From Streptomyces sp. NRRL F-4489 (lineage in GTDB: Bacteria > Actinomycetota > Actinomycetes > Streptomycetales > Streptomycetaceae): a DNA stretch of 64,000 nucleotides. The notes under the pieces were generated by a model, which searched no databases, had not been told where the DNA came from, and saw nothing but the letters and a program-made list of their open reading frames with translations. Shown one piece after another: positions 57,920 through 64,000 of the stretch (position 1 is the first letter of the stretch; the number at the start of each line of letters is the position of its first letter). The translations under genes and the position numbers were made by a program. Location: contig NZ_LLZI01000221.1 of assembly GCF_001509485.1 (NCBI RefSeq), forward strand, positions 124,001 to 188,000, given 5' to 3'.

Positions 57920-58378
57920 TCACCGCCCGGACCGGACGTCCACGGTCTCGCCGGCCGCACCGGTACCGCCCTGGCCCTCCACAGCGTCCCCATTCCCGGC
58001 GCCGACTCCACCCATCCCTTCGGGCTCCACCGGCTGCCAGGCAAAGATCAACGCCCCGCCGAGAATGCCGAGCACGGTTCCGACCAGGAAGCCGCCGAGG
58101 TTGGACATCACCAGCGCGGCCATGGCGCCCACGACGGTGAGGACGCCGGCCAGTCCCCGGTAGTACGGGGCGAACCACGCCGACAGACCCATCACGATCA
58201 TCACCAGTCCCATCAGAACCGACGGAATCCCGGCGATGCCCTGCTGGAGCATGATTTTCAGCGGGGCCAGCGGCAGGGCGCAGATCTCCGCCCCGGCCAG
58301 CACCGCCGCCAGCCCGCCCCAGAACGGACGGCCCCGGCGCCAGCGCCGCCAACGGGCCCGGGCTTGGGCGGCGCCCAT
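57920..58378 (-). CDS. DUF6114-family membrane protein
   Basis: 152 residues with about four membrane segments (FWGGLAAVLAGAEICALPL, GIPSVLMGLVMIVMGLSAWF, GVLTVVGAMAALVMSNLGGFLVG, TVLGILGGALIFAW) between an Arg-rich N-terminus and a Gly/Glu-rich tail. It starts 1 bp after the DUF6230 stop. The DUF6230-DUF6114 pair is conserved in Streptomyces and presumably forms an envelope complex; its function is not known to me. Confidence 0.85.
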   Translation of the reverse strand: MGAAQARARWRRWRRGRPFWGGLAAVLAGAEICALPLAPLKIMLQQGIAGIPSVLMGLVMIVMGLSAWFAPYYRGLAGVLTVVGAMAALVMSNLGGFLVGTVLGILGGALIFAWQPVEPEGMGGVGAGNGDAVEGQGGTGAAGETVDVRSGR

Positions 58379-58379
58379 G

Positions 58380-58997
58380 TCAGAAGCATTCCTTCGTGCC
58401 CTTGGAGATCTTCATGCTCAGGCCGGTGAGCCGGAAGGTGCCGGCGTTGGTCGCCCAGGCGGTCTGCCGCAGGCGGCTGATGGAGACGTCGTCGGCCTGC
58501 TGCGCGAAGAGATCTTGCAGGCCCTGGGCATCGTCCGGTCCCTTGGTGAGCGTGGAGGCGTCCCGGCCGATCTCGATGTGGTGGAACGACGCGTTGCCGG
58601 CGAGCTGGGTGGCGTCCACAAAGAGGTTGGTGGCCTTGACGGGCTCGCCCTTCCCCGCCGTCAGATTGAGCGAGATGTCACCGAGGACCGGCAGGTGCGT
58701 GACGACGGACTGACACAGGCTGTGCAGCTCGGCGGACTTGATGGCGGTGACGGCGACCGGCAGCAGATCGCCCCGTGCGTTGGCGTCCACACTGCCGTAC
58801 TGGGCGAAGCCGTCGCCCGTGAGGCTGTCCGCGGACACCTTGAACTGCTGCCCGGAGACCGCGAACGAGGCCGCGAGCGCCCCGTTGGCCAGGGCGATGC
58901 CCAGGGCGGCGGTACCGGCGATGGCCGGGACGGCGAGCACGGCGAACCTTCGCCAGCTGATGCGTCCCGTGACATGTCTGCCGTCTGCGTCCTTCAC
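58380..58997 (-). CDS. DUF6230-family exported protein
   Basis: 205 residues from a GTG with AGGGG 7 bases upstream. RRFAVLAVPAIAGTAALGIALANGALAASF is an N-terminal membrane anchor or signal, followed by a beta-rich domain (VSGQQFKVSADSLTGDGFAQYG, DISLNLTAG, FHHIEIGRDAS) and a Cys pair (SLCQSV and the terminal KECF). Family recognition is from memory. It is coupled to DUF6114; the outer domain may bind lipid or cell-wall material (inference). Confidence 0.83.
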   Translation of the reverse strand: MKDADGRHVTGRISWRRFAVLAVPAIAGTAALGIALANGALAASFAVSGQQFKVSADSLTGDGFAQYGSVDANARGDLLPVAVTAIKSAELHSLCQSVVTHLPVLGDISLNLTAGKGEPVKATNLFVDATQLAGNASFHHIEIGRDASTLTKGPDDAQGLQDLFAQQADDVSISRLRQTAWATNAGTFRLTGLSMKISKGTKECF

Positions 58998-59361
58998 GAC
59001 GTGTCCCCTTTTGACGAGTCTGATGGTCGCGCTGTCGAACGTGGCGAGGATCCGGCGGAGGCGGCGTACAAGCACCCGGCGCTGCGCCCGGGGGCAGGCC
59101 AAGCCCACCGCGAGGGCGCAGGGCTGCTCCAGGGACACCCCGACGCACCTACCCGCCGAGGCCCCTACGCACCGAGCTGCCGACATACAAGCGGGCGTAC
59201 GGCGCTCGCAGCACCACCGCCCCGCACACCGAACTACCGCTGTTACCAAGGGTGTTACTCGCCAGTTGAATGTAATTCCGGCGTTACCCCCTGACAAGGA
59301 GACGCGTGCACTGCTTTTCGGCCGACTGTGCGCCCGGCCGGCCATCCGGCATGACGAATCG
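58998..59361. other. Upstream region of the DUF6230-DUF6114 operon
   Basis: 364 bp with no convincing gene. The right part (59230-59300) is AT-richer with three GTTAC/GTAAC words (TGTTACC, TGTTACT, CGTTACC) about 14-34 bp apart and a weak GTAAT-N6-GTTAC dyad. These look like an activator array for the DUF6230 promoter. Confidence 0.45.
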
Positions 59362-60174
59362 TCAACTCCGCGCCGCAAAGCGCCGCAGAGCAACCTCCGT
59401 CGCCTCGTCGGCAGGGAAGAACAGCTCGAGGGACAACTCCGACAGGGTGACGTCCGCGGGCGTCCCGAACGTGCTCATCATGGGGAACATCGACAACTCC
59501 TCCCCACCGACTTCCACCCGCCACGTCAGCACCGGGTCGTCGGCCGCGCCGTCGGGGGACAGCTGGCTCCAGCACCGGCGTTCAGGGATGTCCGGCCAGG
59601 TGGCGATCTCGTTGGCGAGTGCGGCCAGGGCGGGGTCCTGGGTCCGGACGACGGCCCGGTCCAGGCGACCGAGCAAGTGGGCGGACCACTGCGGGAAGTT
59701 GCGGGTGCGGCGGGCGAGGCCGTCGGGGTGGAGCGCGGTGCGGAAGATATCGGTCGGCACGCCGCGGATCTCTTCCGGGATGCCCGCGATCAGCCGGCGC
59801 CCGGCCGCGTTGGCGAGCCGCACATTCCACTGCCGGTCGATCGCGGCCCCGGGGAATGGTTCGTGCGCGTCCAGCAGTGTCTGCAACGAGGCCCGGACGC
59901 GGGACAGCCCCGCATCGGTCAGCGGCGTCTCCGGATAACGGGGAGCGTAACCGGCCGTCAGCAGCCAGTCGTTCCGCTCGCGCAACGGCACGTCGAGATG
60001 GCGGGCGAGCGCCATGAGCAGGGCACGGCTGGGGTTCGACTTGCCCAGTTCGACGAAGCTCAGGTGACGTGGCGAAATCCCGATCTCGTGCGCCGGATCC
60101 AGCTGTCTGCGCCGGGCCAGGCCCCGGCGCCGGCGAATCAGTTCCCCAACGGTCACAGCGGTCCCAGTGGTCAC
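59362..60174 (-). CDS. XRE-family regulator with MmyB-like domain
   Basis: 270 residues from GTG. The HTH part HEIGISPRHLSFVELGKSNPSRALLMALARHLDVPLRERNDWLLTAGYAP is that of the common Streptomyces XRE/MmyB group. The first helix region (RRRRGLARRRQLDPAHEIG) differs from the usual WRERRRVSQLDLAHEIG, including Leu to Pro in helix 2, which may weaken DNA binding. It is divergent from an alpha/beta hydrolase, with a near-perfect operator between them. Confidence 0.88.
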   Translation of the reverse strand: MTTGTAVTVGELIRRRRGLARRRQLDPAHEIGISPRHLSFVELGKSNPSRALLMALARHLDVPLRERNDWLLTAGYAPRYPETPLTDAGLSRVRASLQTLLDAHEPFPGAAIDRQWNVRLANAAGRRLIAGIPEEIRGVPTDIFRTALHPDGLARRTRNFPQWSAHLLGRLDRAVVRTQDPALAALANEIATWPDIPERRCWSQLSPDGAADDPVLTWRVEVGGEELSMFPMMSTFGTPADVTLSELSLELFFPADEATEVALRRFAARS

Positions 60175-60208
60175 GAACCGCGACGCTATCCCGCCGAGCG
60201 CCGGGAAA

Positions 60209-60229
60209 CGAGTACCTGCCAGGTATTCG
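60209..60229. promoter_or_regulatory. XRE operator (CGAGTACCT-GCC-AGGTATTCG)
   Basis: Nine-base arms with one mismatch around a 3-base centre, core TACCTGCCAGGTA. It lies 34 bp from the XRE start and 69 bp from the hydrolase start. The TACCTGNCAGGTA core is, as I recall, frequent beside this XRE group. Confidence 0.75.
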
Positions 60230-60298
60230 CCTCGCGGTCCCCGACGGCCCCACGATGGCCGAGTTCGCCGGCCCTATGACTGGGAGAGGACCTCACCC

Positions 60299-61141
60299 AT
60301 GCCCTATTTCGACACCACCGACGGCACCCGTCTCTTCTACGCGGAAGCGGGGGCAGCCGAGGCGCCCCCCGTCGTGTTCGTACATGCCTGGGCCTTCAAC
60401 AGCGGGATGTGGAACTACCAGATCCCCGCCTTCCTCGCCGCCGGTATGCGGTGCGTCGCCTTCGACCGGCGCGGCCGCGGGCGTTCCGATGTGCCTGGCC
60501 AGGGCTACGACCTCGACCGCCTCGCCGACGACCTGGCAGACCTGCTCGCGTACCTGGACCTGCGCGGCGCCGTGCTGGTCGGCCACTCCATGGGCGCGGC
60601 CGAGACCGTCCGCTACCTGGTACGCCACGGAACACAGCGACCGGGACGAGTCAAGGGGATCGTCCTGAGCGCGCCCACCACACCGTTCCTGCTGCGCACG
60701 GACGACAACCCGGAAGGCCCCGTCCAGGCAGCGGCCGCCGAGGCGGTCCGCACGCTGATGCGCCGCGACATCGGCGCCTTCGTCGCGGCCACGTCGAGCA
60801 CGGAGTGGTTCGGACCCGGTTACCAGGTATCGGCGGGGCTGAGTGACTGGACCAGCCGCCAGTTCTTCGACACCCCGCTGCAGATCCTGCTGTCCACCAA
60901 CAAGACGTGCGTCAACGCCGACTTGCGCGAGGACCTCACCAAGGTCACCGTTCCCGCGCTGGTCATTCAGGGCGACGCCGACCGCTCGGCTCCTCTCGAC
61001 CACACCGGCCGGAGAACCCATGCCCTGCTTCCCCATTCCACGTTCGTCGTGATCGAGGGCGCGGGCCACGGCCTCCACATGAGCGACCCTGACCGCTACA
61101 ACAAGGAACTCCTCACCTTCATGAACGACCTCCCCGAGTAA
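60299..61141 (+). CDS. Alpha/beta hydrolase (non-haem chloroperoxidase-like)
   Basis: 280 residues. The catalytic triad is visible: nucleophile Ser in LVGHSMGA, Asp in IQGDADRSAPLDHT and His in EGAGHGLHMSDP. VVFVHAWAFNSGMWNYQIPAF forms the oxyanion region. This is the TAP/perhydrolase subgroup with esterase activity. It is controlled by the divergent XRE regulator (inference). Confidence 0.9.
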   Translation: MPYFDTTDGTRLFYAEAGAAEAPPVVFVHAWAFNSGMWNYQIPAFLAAGMRCVAFDRRGRGRSDVPGQGYDLDRLADDLADLLAYLDLRGAVLVGHSMGAAETVRYLVRHGTQRPGRVKGIVLSAPTTPFLLRTDDNPEGPVQAAAAEAVRTLMRRDIGAFVAATSSTEWFGPGYQVSAGLSDWTSRQFFDTPLQILLSTNKTCVNADLREDLTKVTVPALVIQGDADRSAPLDHTGRRTHALLPHSTFVVIEGAGHGLHMSDPDRYNKELLTFMNDLPE

Positions 61142-61395
61142 GCACAGCCCTTCACACCCACTCCTCGCAAAAGGCGGCCGGCCGCGGTTTCGGGGGTGTC
61201 TGTCCCTGCCTGGAAATGCTTTGCCCAGGCGGGGGAGAGGTTGCTACCGTCACGCCGTCCACGGCAAGAGACGCGTGACCGGGGAACGGGAAGGGCGACG
61301 ACGGCCGTCGTCAGCCGCTTCCACCCTGCCCTGTGCCACCCCGCACGCCGAGCAGAGCGCGGCCGCCCGCCCACCCCAACGCCCAGGAACCACAA

Positions 61396-61917
61396 GTGAC
61401 TTCATCCCCTCCCCCTCCCCCTGCCCACGCCCAGCTGACCACCGACCGTCTGATCCTCCGGCCCTGGACCCCGGCCGAGGCCACCGCGGTCCTCGACGAC
61501 GACCGGCCGGCCCATTGGGCGGACGACTTCCCCGCCGAAGGCGACCGCGTCATCGCGGGCCTCTTCGAGACCAACCCTGCCTGGCTCGGCGAACACGGCC
61601 ACCGTCTGATCATCGAGCGCGACAGCGGCTTGGTGGTGGGTTCGATCGGCCTGTTCTGGCCGCCCAGCCAGGGCACCGTCGAGATCGGCTACGGCATCGT
61701 GGCGTCCCGCCGCGGCCGGGGCTATGCCCCCGAGGCGACCCAGGCACTGGCCGACTTCGCCCTGGCCGCCCCCGGGGTCCATACCGTGTCCGCCACCGTG
61801 GAGTTGTCGAACCCCGCCTCCATCCGCGTACTGGAGAAGGCCGGCTTCCACCGCTGGTCCACCGAGGAAGCCACGGCCCAGTTCAGAATCACGAGGCCGA
61901 ACGGTGACGAACGGTGA
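61396..61917 (+). CDS. GNAT-family N-acetyltransferase
   Basis: 173 residues from GTG, RimJ/RimL type: LTTDRLILRPWTPAEATAVL, IGLFWPPSQGTVEIGYGIVASRRGRGYAPEATQALADFAL (acetyl-CoA loop) and VSATVELSNPASIRVLEKAGF. The family N-acetylates proteins, amino sugars or small amines. The Pro-rich first 12 residues make the start uncertain. The gene stands alone. Confidence 0.87.
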   Translation: MTSSPPPPPAHAQLTTDRLILRPWTPAEATAVLDDDRPAHWADDFPAEGDRVIAGLFETNPAWLGEHGHRLIIERDSGLVVGSIGLFWPPSQGTVEIGYGIVASRRGRGYAPEATQALADFALAAPGVHTVSATVELSNPASIRVLEKAGFHRWSTEEATAQFRITRPNGDER

Positions 61918-62116
61918 TGCGTTGGATCGGCGGCATATCGCCGACCGGTCCATAACGTCGCGGAGCAGAGCGGACCAGCGCTGCGCAGGGCAGCGCCGGG
62001 CAGCGCAGGACAGGACAGGGACGACCAGGGCAAGGACAGAGGCACAGCGCCGACGCAGAGAATAGGACAGACACGGGGAGGGACTGAGAAGACAGCACCC
62101 CCAGCCCCCAAGCGCA

Positions 62117-63478
62117 TCAGGACAACAGGCGACGCAGAACCTCCTCAGCAGCCCGATGGCCTGATTCCGCCGCCCCATCCATATAGCCGGCCCACCTGGT
62201 GGCGGTTTCGGTGCCGGCCCAGTGCAGGGGGCCGATCGGGGCGCGCAGGGCCGGCCCGAAGCGGCTGAGTGCGCCCGGTGCGGTGAACGCTCCGTAGCAT
62301 CCGCGGCTGTACTCCTCCTCGGCCCAGTCGCGTTCGATGTAGGCGAGGGGGTCGCGGGCGCGGGGCCCGAAGTACCCGACGAGGTCGTTGATCACGTGCC
62401 GGCGGCGGTCAGCGGGCTCCATACGCGCACCGGTGTCGGCGTGCCGCCCCTCGAGGAAGCCGACGAGCACCCCGGGCGAACCGTCCGGCGGAGTGTTGTC
62501 GAAGACGGTCCCCAGGGGCCGCCGGTCGCTGTTCGCCTGGCCGCTGAGGCCCGCGCGGCGCCAGAACGGCTCGTCGTAGACGACGTTCACCTTGATGACC
62601 CGGCCCATCGGCATCCGCTGGACGAGCTGGTCGCGGTCGCCGGGCAGCGTCGGGCTGAAGCGGATGCGCGCGGCGAGCGGCGGCGGCACCGCGATCACGG
62701 CGCGGCGGGCGCGCACGGCGGTGCCGCCGCCGGTCCCCACCCGCACCCCCGAGCCCTGCCACTCGATCTCGGTAACGGCCGAGCCGAGCACGATACGATC
62801 GCCGAGCTCTTCGGCCAGGGCCAGCGCGATACGTTGCGACCCTCCGGTGACGCGGTCCTGCTGGGCCCCGCCCGTAACGTTGATCAACGCGTCCAGACCG
62901 CCCGCGGCACCGACGTAGAAGGCGGCCCACAGCGCGGACATGTCCTCCGGTTCCGCGGAGAACACCCCTTCCGTCACCACCCGGAAGAACCTGCGGCCGC
63001 GCGCCGTACGAGCGGTGCGCCGCAGCCAGGTCGCGAACGTCTGCGCGTCCAGCTCCCCGGCGCCCTTCGCCCGCCACGGATCCGCCGCCGCGACCTGGCG
63101 CGCCGCGCGATCCAGGCGCAGCTGCGTCTGCGCGATATCGGCCAGCACCACCGGATTCACCTTGGGGATCCGCCCGGTGTAGAGCGAGCGGGACGCTCCG
63201 AACTCGGCGATGTGCCGGCCGTCGTCGTACGTGGGATACGTGCTCAGCCCCAACTCCTCGATGAGCGCCAGCACACGATGCTGGCCCGGCCCGACCCACT
63301 GCCCGCCCACCTCGATGGGCCCGCCGCCGGGCAGCTCGTCGTTCAGCACCCGCCCGCCGACCCTCTCGCGCGCCTCCAGCACCACCACCTCGGCCCCGCC
63401 CCGGACCAGGTCCCGCGCGGCCACCAGCCCGGCCACCCCGGCACCCACGACCACAACCTCCGCCGACCGTTCCTTCAC
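62117..63478 (-). CDS. Flavin monoamine oxidase-family protein
   Basis: 453 residues from GTG. The FAD-binding motif is EVVVVGAGVAGLVAARDLVRGGAEVVVLEARERVGGRV; the C-terminal flavin motif is LHWAGTETATRWAGYMDGAAESGHRAAEEVL. RGCYGAFTAPGAL precedes it as in MAO-type amine oxidases. It oxidises primary or polyamines, giving aldehyde, ammonia and H2O2. It is divergent from a TetR regulator with a palindrome between them. Confidence 0.9.
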   Translation of the reverse strand: MKERSAEVVVVGAGVAGLVAARDLVRGGAEVVVLEARERVGGRVLNDELPGGGPIEVGGQWVGPGQHRVLALIEELGLSTYPTYDDGRHIAEFGASRSLYTGRIPKVNPVVLADIAQTQLRLDRAARQVAAADPWRAKGAGELDAQTFATWLRRTARTARGRRFFRVVTEGVFSAEPEDMSALWAAFYVGAAGGLDALINVTGGAQQDRVTGGSQRIALALAEELGDRIVLGSAVTEIEWQGSGVRVGTGGGTAVRARRAVIAVPPPLAARIRFSPTLPGDRDQLVQRMPMGRVIKVNVVYDEPFWRRAGLSGQANSDRRPLGTVFDNTPPDGSPGVLVGFLEGRHADTGARMEPADRRRHVINDLVGYFGPRARDPLAYIERDWAEEEYSRGCYGAFTAPGALSRFGPALRAPIGPLHWAGTETATRWAGYMDGAAESGHRAAEEVLRRLLS

Positions 63479-63516
63479 GACAACACCCCACCCCTCATGA
63501 CCACTCAGCCCCTCCC

Positions 63517-63529
63517 ATACACGATGTAT
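63517..63529. promoter_or_regulatory. TetR-type operator ATACA-CGA-TGTAT
   Basis: A perfect 5-bp-arm palindrome in the 85-bp gap between the amine oxidase and TetR genes; a related CGTATGTG lies 14 bp further on. Probable TetR site. Confidence 0.6.
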
Positions 63530-63563
63530 CTGGAGTGCGAACCGTATGTGCTATCCCTTGCGC

Positions 63564-64000
63564 ATGGAATCACTGCGGGAGAAATACGTCGAGAACACGC
63601 GCCGGACCCTGCTGGAAACGGCCATGCGCCTGTTCTCCGAGCGCGGGTACGCGGACGTGCCGGCGGAGGAACTCGTACGAACCGCCGGCCTCACCCGCGG
63701 CGCGCTCTACCACCACTTCGACGGCAAACGCGGCCTGTTCGAGGCGGTCTTCGAGGACATCGAACGCAAGGCCGCGGACCGCATCAGAACGGCGATCGGC
63801 TCCGCCCCCGACCCGTTCGAGCGCGTCGACCGCGGCGTCGCGGAGTTCCTCGACGTCTGCGCCGACCCCGTCTACCGGCACATCGTGCTGCTGCAGGGCC
63901 CGATCGCCCTGGGCTGGCAACGTTGGCGCGAACTGGACCAGCACCACCTCGGCGGCCTGGTCCGCGACGCGGTACGAGCCCTGCTCGACGCCGCCCTCAT
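63564..64000 (+). CDS. TetR-family regulator, N-terminal part (3' end outside window)
   Basis: 145 residues are visible. The HTH is complete: LLETAMRLFSERGYADVPAEELVRTAGLTRGALYHHFDGKRGLFEAVFEDIERKA. The ligand domain continues to the window edge. It is divergent from the amine oxidase, its likely target. Confidence 0.9.
   Translation, partial: MESLREKYVENTRRTLLETAMRLFSERGYADVPAEELVRTAGLTRGALYHHFDGKRGLFEAVFEDIERKAADRIRTAIGSAPDPFERVDRGVAEFLDVCADPVYRHIVLLQGPIALGWQRWRELDQHHLGGLVRDAVRALLDAAL

Overview
The window is very GC-rich, with codon third positions almost always G or C, frequent GTG/TTG starts and GGAG-type ribosome sites. DUF6230/DUF6114, DUF6479, a Tap-like telomere protein, PQQ-propeller Ser/Thr kinases, mycothiol-dependent-type enzymes, an LAxTG sortase substrate and a blaA/blaB-type regulatory pair point to Streptomyces. 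The absence of core housekeeping operons, the many small regulator/enzyme pairs and a tap-like operon suggest a chromosome arm or a large linear plasmid (inference).

Layout. 0-5 kb: the end of an ECF41-type sigma factor, a short DUF1801 remnant, a UvrA-like ABC ATPase, a polyprenyl synthase and an MFS exporter. 6.5-11.6 kb: an XRE regulator divergent from an FMN reductase and aldo/keto reductase, a membrane protein behind an iron-box-like site, and a protein with a caspase-like His/Cys signature. 11.6-15.6 kb: a three-gene operon divergent from a WYL regulator with a perfect operator. 15.7-20.9 kb: two receptor Ser/Thr kinases and a pseudokinase. 21-25 kb: a rifamycin-resistance locus, with an RAE element, helR (RNA polymerase-displacing ATPase) and rox (rifamycin monooxygenase). 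25-29 kb: HxlR/reductase and ArsR/monooxygenase pairs with operators, then an ABC-F protein behind a leader-peptide attenuator. 29-36 kb: mixed metabolism, including a decayed aryl-AMP ligase, ArsC, FolE, a cysteine-rich regulator and DoxX. 36-43.6 kb: a LysR regulator, a CPBP protease, a histidine kinase/response regulator pair, a methyltransferase, an SDR and an FAD monooxygenase. 43.9-46.1 kb: a tap-like operon. 46.4-51.2 kb: a sortase substrate, an SDR, a DinB/MDMPI-like protein and a carboxylesterase. 51.2-56.2 kb: a GNAT relic, a DUF6479 membrane protein and a complete beta-lactamase locus (blaB-like, blaA-like LysR, and two class A enzymes, one exported and one lipoprotein). 56-64 kb: GNATs, a secreted protein, the DUF6230/DUF6114 pair, an XRE/hydrolase pair, a monoamine oxidase and a TetR start.

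How the genes work together. Most of the window consists of self-contained sensor-response units: a regulator, an inverted-repeat operator in the divergent gap, and one or two target enzymes. Three of them are recognisable antibiotic defences: RAE-helR-rox against rifamycins, an attenuated ABC-F against ribosome-targeting drugs, and the bla locus against beta-lactams. The DNA is also rich in short tandem repeats (6-, 8-, 9-, 12-, 16- and 18-bp units), both between genes and in linker-coding regions.
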